The notes: generated by a model from the sequence alone, not told the origin. Positions 55,505 through 64,000 are shown, counted from the stretch's first letter. The stretch is 64,000 nucleotides of DNA from Pseudomonas lini (GCF_001042905.1 NZ_JYLB01000003.1:186001-250000), one strand, 5' to 3'. Numbers and translations: made by a program.

Positions 55505-56374
55505 GTGTCTGACATGCCGACCCACTTCGCTTACACAAAACGCTTCAACGCCGTACTCGCCTACATTGATGCCCATCTCGAAGGTGATCTGTCGGTGAAG
55601 ACGTTGAGCCATGTGGCGAACTTTTCGGCGTTTCACTTCCATCGACAATTCACCGCGTTCGTAGGAGTGCCTGTCTCACGTTATGTGCAACTGATGCGGC
55701 TACGACGCGCGGCACATCGCCTGACCGCCCTCGCTGATCACTCGGTACTGAACGCCGCACTCGGTGCCGGCTTTGAAAGTCCCGAGGCATTTTGCAGGGC
55801 GTTCAGGCGGGCGTTCGGTATGACGCCGAGTGCATTCAGGAAGGAACCGAACTGGCAGGTCTGGAATGCGGTATTCGCAATCCCTCATTTTTCCAGGACT
55901 ATCATCATGCAAGTACGAATCGTGGAATTCCCTGAAGTCAGGGTAGCAACGCTTGAGCACTGCGGACCCGCCGGGCTCGTCAATGAGAGCGTGCGCAAGT
56001 TCATCGAGTGGCGTATGCAGAGCGGACAGTCGCCGGTGGGATCGAGTCGCACCTTTGGCATTCCCTATGGCAACCCCGATACGACACCTCCACACGCATT
56101 GCGCTTCGCCATTTGCGGCGAGATTCACGAGGCCGTGGCGCCGAATGAGTTCGGCGTGCACGAGATCGTCATTCCTGGCGGTCGCTGCGTCGTGGTGCGA
56201 CACGCAGGGTCACCGGATCACATCGGCGAATCGATCTATCCGATTTACCGCGATTGGCTTCCTGCCAGTGGAGAGGAACTTCGTGACCAGCCACTGTTCT
56301 TTCATTACCTGAGCGTCTATCCCGAAACACCGCAGGATCAATGGCAAACTGATGTGTATGTTCCGCTGCGATAG
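55505..56374 (+). CDS. AraC-family regulator fused to a GyrI-like effector-binding domain
   Basis: A 289-residue SoxS/Rob-like protein. The AraC DNA-binding domain is at the N-terminus (FNAVLAYIDAHLEGDLSVKT, SAFHFHRQFTAFVGVPVSRY, FESPEAFCRAFRRAFG). The GyrI-like small-molecule-binding domain follows from about residue 135 (MQVRIVEFPEVRVATLEHCG and GRCVVVRHAGSPDHIGESIY). Such fusions sense toxic compounds and activate efflux or defence genes. GTG 55505 is chosen, with AGGAG about 10 bases upstream; ATG 55514 is possible. Confidence 0.9.
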   Translation: MSDMPTHFAYTKRFNAVLAYIDAHLEGDLSVKTLSHVANFSAFHFHRQFTAFVGVPVSRYVQLMRLRRAAHRLTALADHSVLNAALGAGFESPEAFCRAFRRAFGMTPSAFRKEPNWQVWNAVFAIPHFSRTIIMQVRIVEFPEVRVATLEHCGPAGLVNESVRKFIEWRMQSGQSPVGSSRTFGIPYGNPDTTPPHALRFAICGEIHEAVAPNEFGVHEIVIPGGRCVVVRHAGSPDHIGESIYPIYRDWLPASGEELRDQPLFFHYLSVYPETPQDQWQTDVYVPLR

Positions 56375-56488
56375 TGGAGCAAGCAGCTTTTGACCCTGAG
56401 CGGACACTCATGCATGTCGTCCAACGACGAAATGAAAGCGCGTCAGCACGCTTTGTGCGACATCCATCTATCCCCTCTACGACTGAAT

Positions 56489-57064
56489 CTACGATTGAAT
56501 AGATAAAGATGCGGTCATTTGCGCGTGACACACCGCCAGTATTTCATCGGCCAGCGCCGAGTCGTCAGGACAGGCGCGCGATAACATGATCGCGCCGACC
56601 GCTCGCGCCAGCAGGTCGATCATTTTCACCCTCGCCTCACCCGGCGCCGCATCCGGTCCGGTCGGGTATTTTTCGCCGAGCGTTTGCAACGTGCGCTCGA
56701 TGCCTTCAGCGAATGCCGACTTCAAATCGCCCGACTGACGCGCCGCGTCACCGCACAACGCCGCCATGGTGCAACCCGTGGCGCGCCCGTCGCGATGATC
56801 CCTGGACACATACACATCGATGAAATCCTTCACGCTCAATGCTTCGGCGCTGGCCAGTGACTGCGCAAGACTATTGGCCGAGGCTTCGGCCATCAGGTCA
56901 GCCTTCGAACCGAAATGTTTGTAGAAACCGCCATGGGTGAAACCGGCGGCGGCCATCAGGTCGGCCACGCCGACACCGTCAAAACCGCGCTCGCGAAACA
57001 CGACTGAGGCCGTTTCGACGATGTGCTCCCGATTTGCCTGGGCCTGGGCCTTGGACACTCGCAT
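56489..57064 (-). CDS. TetR-family repressor
   Basis: A 191-residue repressor with an N-terminal helix-turn-helix: AQANREHIVETASVVFRERG, VADLMAAAGFTHGGFYKHFG and SKADLMAEA. The C-terminal part (about residues 75-190) binds an inducer. Divergent from the ene-reductase operon, whose promoter it probably represses; the region 57100-57135 holds an imperfect TTGAT...ATCAA dyad suitable as operator. AGCGAGG lies before ATG 57064. Confidence 0.9.
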   Translation of the reverse strand: MRVSKAQAQANREHIVETASVVFRERGFDGVGVADLMAAAGFTHGGFYKHFGSKADLMAEASANSLAQSLASAEALSVKDFIDVYVSRDHRDGRATGCTMAALCGDAARQSGDLKSAFAEGIERTLQTLGEKYPTGPDAAPGEARVKMIDLLARAVGAIMLSRACPDDSALADEILAVCHAQMTASLSIQS

Positions 57065-57210
57065 GTTCGATACCTCGCTACCGCTGAAATTCATCGGTTG
57101 ATGATACATAGATGTTGAACATAATCAAAACCGTTGACAGTTTAGATTTCGATCATCATCCTAATCGCAAGCAATATGACCTTTTACCAACGGGCACGGA
57201 ACAAACACCC

Positions 57211-58332
57211 ATGAGCGACCTGAATCTGTTTACCCCTTACACGTTTGGCGCCCTGACGCTGTCGAACCGCGTGGTTCTCGCCCCACTGACGCGCAATCGC
57301 GCCGGCAAAGGCTTTGTGCCGAGTGAGTTTGCTGCTGCCTATTACAGCCAGCGAGCCAGCGCGGGCTTGCTGATTTCCGAAGCCTCGCAGATCTCGCAGC
57401 AGGGACAGGGCTATCAGGATACCCCGGGCATTTACACGCAGCCGCAGATAGAGGGATGGCGCAAGGTGACCGATGCCGTGCACGCCAAGGGCGGGAGAAT
57501 TTTCCTGCAGCTGTGGCATGTGGGCCGTGTTTCCCACGTCGATCTGCAACAGCAAGGCGCGGCACCGGTAGCCCCTTCCGCGCTTCGTCCCGCGACCAAG
57601 GTGTTCGTCAACAATCGCTTCGAGGACGTTTCCGAGCCGCGAGCGCTGGAGACTGACGAACTGCCGGGCATCGTCAACGATTTCCGCCAAGCGGCGGCAA
57701 ACGCCATTGCGGCAGGCTTCGACGGCGTGGAAATCCACGGTGCAAACGGCTATTTGCTGGATCAGTTCATCAAAGACGGCGCCAACCTGCGTACTGATGC
57801 CTACGGCGGCTCGATCGCAAACCGTGCGCGCCTGCTGCTGGAAGTGACGGCCGCGGTGGCCGCCGAGATTGGTGCTGATCGCACGGGCATTCGCCTTTCG
57901 CCTGTCTCGCCGGCCAATGGTGTATCGAGCAGTGATCCACAGGCTCAGTTCGATTACATCGTCGACCAACTCAATGCTCTGGACATCGTTTATCTGCACG
58001 TCGTCGAAGGCGCGACCGGTGGACCTCGCGACGTGGCGCCCTTTGATTTCGACGCCTTGCGCCAGCGCTTCAAGAACACCTACATCGCCAACAACGGCTA
58101 TGACCTGGACCTGGCCACGGCACGCCTTGCGCATGACAAGGCCGACCTGATCGCCTTTGGCCGCCCTTTTATTGGCAACCCTGATCTGGTGGAGCGGCTC
58201 AAGACCGGTGCGCCACTGTCCGCCTTCGACCCCTCCACACTCTACGGCGGCGGTGCGGCGGGATACATCGACTACCCGACGCTTGCCGAATCAAGCGTTG
58301 CCGCGAACCAGGTGCTGGCTGATCGAGCCTGA
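57211..58332 (+). CDS. Old-yellow-enzyme family alkene reductase (NemA/XenB-like)
   Basis: A 373-residue FMN- and NADPH-dependent flavoprotein that reduces activated C=C bonds or nitro groups. The N-terminus LNLFTPYTFGALTLSNRVVL and PLTRNRA are typical. The ligand-binding stretch FDGVEIHGANGYLLDQFIKD supplies His and Asn, and LRTDAYGGSIANRARLLLEV follows. First gene of an apparent four-gene operon under the divergent TetR repressor. The frame is open 33 codons upstream of the chosen ATG, without homology. Confidence 0.93.
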   Translation: MSDLNLFTPYTFGALTLSNRVVLAPLTRNRAGKGFVPSEFAAAYYSQRASAGLLISEASQISQQGQGYQDTPGIYTQPQIEGWRKVTDAVHAKGGRIFLQLWHVGRVSHVDLQQQGAAPVAPSALRPATKVFVNNRFEDVSEPRALETDELPGIVNDFRQAAANAIAAGFDGVEIHGANGYLLDQFIKDGANLRTDAYGGSIANRARLLLEVTAAVAAEIGADRTGIRLSPVSPANGVSSSDPQAQFDYIVDQLNALDIVYLHVVEGATGGPRDVAPFDFDALRQRFKNTYIANNGYDLDLATARLAHDKADLIAFGRPFIGNPDLVERLKTGAPLSAFDPSTLYGGGAAGYIDYPTLAESSVAANQVLADRA

Positions 58333-58383
58333 TTTTGATCGTGCATCCATCCCCATTATGTTCCCGAAAAAAGAGCTGACATC

Positions 58384-59172
58384 ATGACTACTCGCCCTAC
58401 CGTTCTCATCACTGGCGCTTCCACTGGCATCGGCGCGGTTTACGCCGAGCGTTTCGCCCAACGTGGGCATGATCTGGTGTTGGTCGCCCGCGACCACTCG
58501 CGCCTGGAAACGCTCGCCGCAAAGTTGCGCGGCGAACACAACGTCACCATTGAAGTGCTTCAGGCCGACCTGACTCAACTCAGCGACCTGCACACTGTCG
58601 AAGCGCGCCTGCGGGATGACGCGCGCATCGGCATCCTCCTCAACAATGCCGGCGCCGCACAGTCCGGCAACTTTATCGAGCAAAGCACCGACAGCGTTGC
58701 GCAACTGGTGGCCCTCAACACCACCGCGCTGGTGCGGCTCGCCAGCGCCATCGCGCCACGCCTGGCCAAAGCAGGTGAAGGCGCGATCATCAACATCGGT
58801 TCGGTGGTGGGTCTGGCACCTGAGTTCGGCATGTCGGTCTATGGGGCGACCAAGGCGTTTGTGCTATTCCTTTCCCAAGGCCTGAGCCTGGAACTTTCGC
58901 CTCAGGGTGTTTATGTGCAAGCCGTACTGCCCGCCGCCACCCGCACGGAAATTTGGGATCGCGCCGGTATCGACATCAACACCTTGAGCGACATCATGGA
59001 AGTGGGTGACCTGGTTGATGCCGCACTGGTTGGTTTCGACCGTCGCGAACCGGTGACCATTCCTCCGCTGCATGAAGGCGAGCGCTGGGATGCCTTGCAA
59101 ACCGCGCGTCAGGGTCTTTTGTCGCAGATCAGGCAGTCCGCCGTGGCGCAACGCTATTTGACTCAAGTCTGA
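58384..59172 (+). CDS. Short-chain dehydrogenase/reductase
   Basis: A 262-residue classical SDR. The cofactor motif TGASTGIG is at residues 10-17, NNAG at 87-90, and the catalytic Ser140, Tyr153 and Lys157 are in GSVVGL and SVYGATK. It reduces or oxidises a carbonyl/alcohol pair; the substrate is unknown. It starts 52 bases after the ene-reductase. Confidence 0.92.
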   Translation: MTTRPTVLITGASTGIGAVYAERFAQRGHDLVLVARDHSRLETLAAKLRGEHNVTIEVLQADLTQLSDLHTVEARLRDDARIGILLNNAGAAQSGNFIEQSTDSVAQLVALNTTALVRLASAIAPRLAKAGEGAIINIGSVVGLAPEFGMSVYGATKAFVLFLSQGLSLELSPQGVYVQAVLPAATRTEIWDRAGIDINTLSDIMEVGDLVDAALVGFDRREPVTIPPLHEGERWDALQTARQGLLSQIRQSAVAQRYLTQV

Positions 59173-59219
59173 ACCCTGTCGAGCAGCTCGGCCTCGCCCC
59201 GCAATCGGACGGAGTAAAC

Positions 59220-60089
59220 ATGACCCTTATGGCTACAAGCAATCACCCGGGTTCGCAGTCGTCATTTATCAACGCGACGAACCAGTCGGTTCTGATTGGC
59301 GGGATACCCTTCGCCTATCGTGACCTGGGACCCAGGACGGAGGTCCCGCTGGTCATGTTCAACCATTGGGGGGCAGTGTTGGATAACTTTGACCCCAGGA
59401 TCATCGACGGTCTGGCAAAAACCCGGCGTGTCATCACGACTGATTACCGCGGTATTGGTGGCTCGGGCGGCGCCGCGCCATTGACCGTCGGTGAGATGGC
59501 TGACGATGCAATCGGCCTGATCCGTGCGCTGGGTTTTGACAAGGTTGACTTGCTCGGCTTTTCACTCGGCGGCTTCGTCGCTCAAGACATCGCCCTGAAA
59601 GCTCCCGAACGCGTGCGCAGGCTGATCCTCACCGGAACCGGACCGGCCGGCGGCACAGGCATCGACAACGTCGGCTCGGTGACCTGGCCGTTAATGATCA
59701 AGGGTCTGCTGACGCTACGAGATCCCAAGTTCTACCTGTTCTTTACCACCACGGCCAACGGACAACGCGCCGCGTCCGAGTATTTGCAACGATTGAAAGA
59801 GCGCAGGCAAGACCGGGACAAAGGCCCGACACCCCGCGCGTTTTTACGGCAATTGAAAGCCATTACTGCGTGGGGCAAGCAGGCGCCGCAAGAACTCGGT
59901 CGCCTGCGTATGCCGACGCTGATAGCCAACGGGGACAACGACATCATGGTGCCCACGGTCAACTCGCGTGAGCTGGCGAAGCGAATCCCCAACGCGCAAC
60001 TGATCATTTACCAGGACGCCGGGCACGGCAGCATTTTCCAGCACCCTACCGATTTCGTGGCCAAGGCTTTGGCGTTCCTCGACGCCTGA
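59220..60089 (+). CDS. Alpha/beta hydrolase
   Basis: A 289-residue alpha/beta hydrolase with the nucleophile elbow GFSLGG (Ser115), Asp in LIANGDNDIMVP and His in DAGHGSIFQHP. The lid-like segment (residues about 150-215) is charged (KERRQDRDKGPTPR). It is related to non-haem peroxidase/esterase-like members. Third gene of the TetR-controlled operon; GGAG precedes the ATG. Confidence 0.9.
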   Translation: MTLMATSNHPGSQSSFINATNQSVLIGGIPFAYRDLGPRTEVPLVMFNHWGAVLDNFDPRIIDGLAKTRRVITTDYRGIGGSGGAAPLTVGEMADDAIGLIRALGFDKVDLLGFSLGGFVAQDIALKAPERVRRLILTGTGPAGGTGIDNVGSVTWPLMIKGLLTLRDPKFYLFFTTTANGQRAASEYLQRLKERRQDRDKGPTPRAFLRQLKAITAWGKQAPQELGRLRMPTLIANGDNDIMVPTVNSRELAKRIPNAQLIIYQDAGHGSIFQHPTDFVAKALAFLDA

Positions 60090-60166
60090 CAGCCTGAACG
60101 TCTCATCGCATCAACGTTGCCGGGGCCGCGCCCCATTCTCATTCCACCGACAAGAGCAGCTGCAAC

Positions 60167-61165
60167 ATGAAGGCATTTTTTATCGACCGCTACGGCAAGC
60201 AGAACGGAATGATTGGCGAAGTGCCCGACCCTGCGGTCGGTGTGCATGACGTTCTGATCCAGGTGCATGCAACGAGCGTGAACCCGTTGGACCCGAAGAT
60301 CAGAACCGGGGAATTCAAACTGATCCTGCCCTATACATTTCCATTGATATTGGGCAATGACCTGGCGGGTGTGGTCGTTCGCACGGGCTCGGCGGTGAAG
60401 CGATTCAATCCAGGAGACGAAGTCTATGCACGCCCTCCCGAGGATCGGATCGGGACGTTTGCCGAACTGATCGCCGTGAACGAAAACGCGCTCGCGCTGA
60501 AACCCTCGAACCTTGACATGGCCGAAGCGGCGTCCGTCCCCTTGGCCGTCTTGACGGCCTGGCAGGCGCTGGTTGAGACCGCCCAGGTGAAAAAAGGTCA
60601 GAAGGTGTTGATTCATGCCGGATCCGGCGGTGTCGGCACGTTTGCCATCCAGCTCGCCAAACACCTCGGCGCCTTCGTTGCGACGACCACCAGTACGGCG
60701 AATGTCGAATGGGTGAAGGCGCTCGGGGCGGATGTGGTCATCGATTATAAACAACAGGATTTTGCAAACGAGTTGCGCGATTTCGACGTGGTGTTGAACA
60801 GCCTCGGCGCCGATGTACTGGAGAAATCGGTCAAGGTTCTCAAGCCTGGCGGACAGCTCATTTCCCTTTCGGGGCCGCCGACCGCGCAATTTGCCCAAGA
60901 GCAAGGCTTGCCTTGGGTGCTGGGGCAAGTCATGCGCCTGCTGAGCAGCGGTATTCGCAGAAAAGCCCGCAAACATGGGGTGAGCTATGCATTTTTGTTT
61001 ATGCGTGCCGACGGGATACAACTGCAAAAAATCACCTCGCTTATCGAGGCTGGCGTCATCAAACCGGTCATCGATCGTTCCTTCCCTTTTGAATCGACTG
61101 CAGAAGCGTTGCGGTACGTCGAGCAGGGCAGATCAAAAGGCAAAGTCACCATAACAATCAAATAA
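60167..61165 (+). CDS. NADP-dependent quinone oxidoreductase-like MDR protein
   Basis: A 332-residue medium-chain reductase without the catalytic zinc. Landmarks are VHATSVNPLDPKIRTGEF, ILGNDLAGVVVRTGSAVKRF, and the nucleotide-binding HAGSGGVGTFAIQLAKHLGA. It would reduce quinones or enones with NADPH. Last clear gene of the operon; together the four enzymes fit detoxification of unsaturated carbonyl compounds. Confidence 0.92.
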   Translation: MKAFFIDRYGKQNGMIGEVPDPAVGVHDVLIQVHATSVNPLDPKIRTGEFKLILPYTFPLILGNDLAGVVVRTGSAVKRFNPGDEVYARPPEDRIGTFAELIAVNENALALKPSNLDMAEAASVPLAVLTAWQALVETAQVKKGQKVLIHAGSGGVGTFAIQLAKHLGAFVATTTSTANVEWVKALGADVVIDYKQQDFANELRDFDVVLNSLGADVLEKSVKVLKPGGQLISLSGPPTAQFAQEQGLPWVLGQVMRLLSSGIRRKARKHGVSYAFLFMRADGIQLQKITSLIEAGVIKPVIDRSFPFESTAEALRYVEQGRSKGKVTITIK

Positions 61166-61178
61166 GCGCACTAAAAAA

Positions 61179-61316
61179 ATGTCAGTAGATGACGAGCATG
61201 CCGCCAAGTATCAGACTCCAGCGCCTGAACCAGAGGAGCCGCCACCGCACAACAGGCACACACAGGAGCAGTTTCAACCGGAAGTCGCACCTGTAGAAAA
61301 GCCGATGATAATTTAG
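61179..61316 (+). CDS. Possible 45-residue Pro/Glu-rich ORF
   Basis: A short frame beginning MSVDDEHAAKYQTPAPEPEE starts 13 bases after the quinone reductase gene and ends PVEKPMII. Composition is acidic and proline-rich, probably disordered. No ribosome-binding site beyond an A-run. It may be a relic. Confidence 0.25.
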   Translation: MSVDDEHAAKYQTPAPEPEEPPPHNRHTQEQFQPEVAPVEKPMII

Positions 61317-61544
61317 CGTAGCTTGATGCTTGAGCAGTAACGAGAAATGGTTCCTTCAATTGAAACAATGCTTACTTCGCCACAAGCTCGTAGCGAATGG
61401 CAAGTTTGCATAGAAAGCGGATGTAGGCCGAACGTCCGCTAATGGCCGTTTTCTGTCCGTCACGAAGGGCTGCAGTCCAAAGCAGCCGCTCGCCAAGGTG
61501 TACTTTCGGCACCTCCTGAACAGGGAGCCAACGTCCTCATCAGC
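61317..61544. other. Gap with nothing recognised
   Basis: No gene or repeat was seen. GC content falls towards the right, at the beginning of an AT-rich tract. Confidence 0.4.
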
Positions 61545-62369
61545 CTATTCAATCCCCCTAACGACCACTTCATTAATCATTCGACCTGCGTCGTACCTTA
61601 CTGTGATTCTCTTGCTGAAGTTCCATACCGCAATTCTAGAGGCCATATCCTTTTCCGGGTCTATTTTGTAAACGAATTCATTAGTTGAGCCGTCATTGCC
61701 TCTGACTTCCATTGGTACAGCGCCTAACTTTTCCATGTATTCAGCTGTTTGGGCAGCATTGAGAATGCCAACAGTTTCATTGGATATTAATTTTGAGTAT
61801 TCCTTGTTGCTCCCGCGAAAGTGTTCAAATGAAAATTTCCGTCGCCCATTGAAAATATCGTCAAATGCATAAATCAAGAATAGCTGGTGAAGTATTGCGC
61901 GCCCCCTCATGTCAACCGCTGCAGCTATTTTCCATTCAAACTTAACGCCGTCTGGCGCAGTGCACTTTTTCGACAGGCCAATGAGTCTCACCTTCTTATC
62001 TTTAGAGTAAAAAATATCCGTAATAGTATCGTCTCTAATCACAGAAAACTCATGGCGCAACTTTTCTATGGAGGAGAGCGATAGACCACTCCAAATATGG
62101 CTGGACAAATATTGTTCCAATCTTGAAATATCTTCAGGGAGTGCGCATGAATCATTATCTTTTTTGGCTTTGTCATTGACTTCTACAGCGCTTGAGTAGC
62201 CAGGACAAAAAGCTCCGCAGAGAAATATGGAAATCACAAAAAATAGGTTTACTAAAATTTCATAATGTATATTCGAATTGCCCTTTCTAATAAAGGAATA
62301 AACTCGACGCGACCGACCCAGCCCCCTTTCAGCAACAATTTGACTGTTATGTATTGAATTAATTTTCAT
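61545..62369 (-). CDS. AT-rich orphan protein with one membrane/signal segment
   Basis: A 274-residue hypothetical protein. A basic N-terminus of about 35 residues precedes a hydrophobic segment (ILVNLFFVISIFLCGAFCPG) that could be a signal peptide or anchor. The rest is hydrophilic with four further Cys/Cys-pair positions and a beta-rich end (EFVYKIDPEKDMASRIAVWN). Its low GC and different codon use from most of the window suggest recent acquisition. GGAA lies before the ATG. No family was recognised. Confidence 0.65.
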   Translation of the reverse strand: MKINSIHNSQIVAERGLGRSRRVYSFIRKGNSNIHYEILVNLFFVISIFLCGAFCPGYSSAVEVNDKAKKDNDSCALPEDISRLEQYLSSHIWSGLSLSSIEKLRHEFSVIRDDTITDIFYSKDKKVRLIGLSKKCTAPDGVKFEWKIAAAVDMRGRAILHQLFLIYAFDDIFNGRRKFSFEHFRGSNKEYSKLISNETVGILNAAQTAEYMEKLGAVPMEVRGNDGSTNEFVYKIDPEKDMASRIAVWNFSKRITVRYDAGRMINEVVVRGIE

Positions 62370-62381
62370 ATGTTTCCATTT

Positions 62382-62450
62382 CTACTTCTGTGCGGCTTTA
62401 TCGTTGCGCGTTCCCTGCACCACCGGGTTAGGGCTCACGTTAATCAGCTC
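62382..62450 (-). pseudogene. 3' end of an unidentified gene, cut at a recombination junction
   Basis: The in-frame minus-strand text ELINVSPNPVVQGTRNDKAA then QK-stop looks like a natural C-terminus. It sits 12 bases before the AT-rich gene in the same direction, as if once in an operon. At about 62450 the sequence abruptly becomes the copied lipoprotein-gene segment, so the 5' part is lost. Family unknown. Confidence 0.4.
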
Positions 62451-62575
62451 AGCATTGGCGCGCTGTTTTTCCGGTCATCCCATTTCCTGTATCAAGAGAC
62501 TAGAAGCGTGGTTGTGGTCGTGCTCTCCTCAGATTAGACGGTGTTGCGCCTGCCCTTGGGGCGGTTTAGCGGACT
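62451..62575. repeat. Duplicated promoter/5'-end segment, copy B (degenerate)
   Basis: Counterpart of 52730-52856. The copied start encodes MTGKTARQC followed directly by a stop instead of MTGTTACQCSSWVLL, so no lipoprotein can be made. Confidence 0.8.
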
Positions 62576-62863
62576 TGGCGCATTTGGGTGCGTTTTACTG
62601 GGGCGCTCCAGCTAGTAGCGGTCACGCATAGCTTGCGGTTCTCCCGTCCAATGTCCGTATTGGCCGATTTCTGCCTATCACCACTGTCAGCCTTGAGTTG
62701 TGATTCAACCGGTGGACGCAACAGGTTGGCTAAATCGTTCAGCAGGCTGGCCCCTCGCTTTAGGTCTAGCCGAGTGATACACAACAGGTCTGGTCGTTAA
62801 CGCTTCCGTTGCAAAGCTACCTACGGGGGAGATGCTTGCCTTACCAAGACCATCCAAGGAATG
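62576..62863. other. Degenerate intergenic stretch
   Basis: No gene seen. The text CAACCGGTGGACGCAACAGG and its neighbours read like worn IS or phage-borne sequence, but no transposase frame or inverted end could be defined. Confidence 0.35.
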
Positions 62864-63142
62864 TCATTTCAGTAGCGAAACCAGGCGCGGCTCAATCGAT
62901 AACGTAAGCACCTCAAGTAGAGCCAGCGTCACCGGTAGTTTGAAGCGCCGCCGGCCAGCGCTGCCCGGGTTGAGGTATAGCCGTTCGCCGCGCCATTCTA
63001 TGCGTGGCTTATGCGAATGGCCGGTGATCACCAGCCTTATGTCTGCATCAAGCACGGCAGGGACATCGGCAAGGTCATGTCGAAACATAGTCGGTCGGCG
63101 ATATTTTCTCGGCCTGGGCCAAAAGCGACCTCCCAAAGCCAA
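62864..63142 (-). pseudogene. Truncated YfcE/MJ0936-type metallophosphoesterase (C-terminal part)
   Basis: The frame retains the last metal motif and end of the family: RLVITGHSHKPRIEWRGERL then YLNPGSAGRRRFKLPVTLAL. The N-terminal half, with the DTHG, GD and GN metal motifs, is missing; upstream residues (about the first 18) have no homology. Full-length members are about 155-165 residues, whereas only about 72 remain. Not expected to be active. Confidence 0.8.
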
Positions 63143-63415
63143 GGGTTACATTCAGCCTCCTCGACCCCTATTGATCGCGTTCTGTCATCGGCTAGTTATA
63201 TTGGCGCCAAAAAAAAGAAGTCGCGCGATTACAGCTGAGGAGTTGGGCGTGCAATATAGGTCTATGATTTATATGAACTTTTAAAAAAAAGTCGGAATGG
63301 GTAGCGCAGGGTTATCTAGAGACCTCTATTATTTCGTTATCGCCGAACTCGGTCTAATCACTGTTATGCGTCAGCGAAAAAGCAAGCCCTTAATCAACAA
63401 TCATAGGAGAGTAAC
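63143..63415. other. AT-rich gap, promoter of the terminal lipoprotein gene
   Basis: No gene. Poly-A runs at 63208-63215 and 63284-63292 and an AT-rich stretch from 63245 point to foreign base composition. AGGAGA precedes the next start codon. Confidence 0.4.
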
Positions 63416-64000
63416 ATGTCGATAAAAAAAAGGACGGCCTTACTCGTGCTGGCTTTTAGCTTTTTCGTAATGACGAGTTGTGCCGACATAAGAAATTACT
63501 CAGAAATCTCAAGCGAAAGAAACAAGAGCATTGTTCCTGACATTGACTATTATGACCTTGCATACAATGTAGATACTATTGTGCTTCCTGCAGAAATAAA
63601 AACCAAAGGAAATGTAGATATAGACAATACCTTTTCAGGCGAATTGCAAGTTTCGAACTGGGGAAGCGCCATCAAGAATGCGACCCAGAAAGAAATCCAT
63701 GACAGCGATCGCTTTATCGAATTTGGAAATTACAGTGGCCGCATTGAAATAAGCACAGAAGTATCTTCAGTGTCGATAAGCAACGCTTGGAGTGGAACTC
63801 GATCGAAGTGCAATGTTGTTTACACCTATAAAGATTTAGTGGCAGGAAAAATACTCTCCATGCATGAGAGCGCCATTGAAATAATGGCACTGTCCCCTAC
63901 CATACCAAAATCCAGTAATAGTTCTTTTTACAGCTTTGATCAACTCACCTATGCTATTGCTCGCGAGGCGATTGTTGGCCTCATTCGATTGCCGGCCATT
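63416..64000 (+). CDS. AT-rich lipoprotein, 3' end beyond window
   Basis: An open frame of 195 codons without a stop by base 64000. The signal is MSIKKRTALLVLAFSFFVMT with lipobox MTSC (lipid on Cys22). The mature part is polar with repeated Ser/Asn/Ile (ISTEVSSVSISNAWSGTRSK) and one further Cys. Codon use is AT-rich like the orphan at 61545. AGGAGAGTAAC precedes the ATG. No family recognised. Confidence 0.7.
   Translation, partial: MSIKKRTALLVLAFSFFVMTSCADIRNYSEISSERNKSIVPDIDYYDLAYNVDTIVLPAEIKTKGNVDIDNTFSGELQVSNWGSAIKNATQKEIHDSDRFIEFGNYSGRIEISTEVSSVSISNAWSGTRSKCNVVYTYKDLVAGKILSMHESAIEIMALSPTIPKSSNSSFYSFDQLTYAIAREAIVGLIRLPAI

Noticed and set aside
62832..63284. Plus-strand 150-codon frame
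   Set aside because: Antisense to the recognisable phosphodiesterase remnant and rich in Arg/Ser, typical of a shadow frame.

Overview
The window is chromosomal DNA of a Pseudomonas, most likely of the P. fluorescens group. The signs are GC-rich coding sequence, many short intergenic palindromes of the fluorescent-pseudomonad REP type (cores GTGGGAGCGGGCTTGC or CGAGGCTTGCCCGCGAA), an AlkC DNA glycosylase with a C-terminal Ig-like domain, a DUF6124-type small protein and an SsuF/Mop-type protein. I saw no tRNA, rRNA, CRISPR array or intact insertion sequence.

Region 1 (1-33.5 kb) is mostly ordinary accessory chromosome. It holds the 3' part of a Kef-type K+ efflux gene, alkC, a DUF6124 gene with a highly structured leader, a LysR/GMC-oxidoreductase/MFS group, topoisomerase III, a cyanate-detoxification locus (cynR divergent from cynS-cynT), a ProA-like dehydrogenase, glutaminase, a DoxX/dienelactone-hydrolase pair, a TauA/SsuA-type binding protein next to a Mop protein and an XRE-cupin regulator, a protein that is 43% methionine with 15 cysteines, a 14-TM exporter with a LysR regulator, and a threonine-dehydratase-like enzyme facing an AraC regulator. 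Thirteen of the fourteen REP-type palindromes lie before 26 kb.

Region 2 (33.7-44.2 kb) is the most coherent functional block. A membrane di-iron desaturase/hydroxylase, a MocE-type Rieske ferredoxin, an FAD ferredoxin reductase and a TIM-barrel isomerase are read leftward. A LacI-type repressor with an operator-like palindrome lies at their head. A sigma-54 activator is next, divergent from a near-consensus sigma-54 promoter that drives a Gfo/Idh/MocA dehydrogenase, a hydroxypyruvate-isomerase-like protein and a periplasmic sugar-binding protein. The set resembles rhizopine (mocA/B/C/D/E/F) catabolism genes and may oxidatively demethylate or hydroxylate a cyclitol- or sugar-like substrate and then catabolise it. 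The substrate is inferred, not shown.

Region 3 (44.3-50.2 kb) is a two-gene signalling module: an HD-GYP response regulator followed by a 1466-residue hybrid histidine kinase. It is flanked by what looks like the last 19 codons of a chemoreceptor gene.

Region 4 (50.2-61.2 kb) carries small enzymes and regulators: GFA, SYLF, cupin, VOC, a NERD/zinc-ribbon protein, an AraC-GyrI fusion and a TetR-controlled ene-reductase/SDR/hydrolase/quinone-reductase operon. A threonine-rich leader peptide with mutually exclusive hairpins, i.e. a transcription attenuator, sits before an isochorismatase-like hydrolase.

Region 5 (61.2-64 kb) is AT-rich and degraded. It contains orphan genes, a broken second copy of the promoter and 5' end of a small lipoprotein gene from 52.7 kb, a truncated phosphodiesterase, and a lipoprotein gene that runs off the end.
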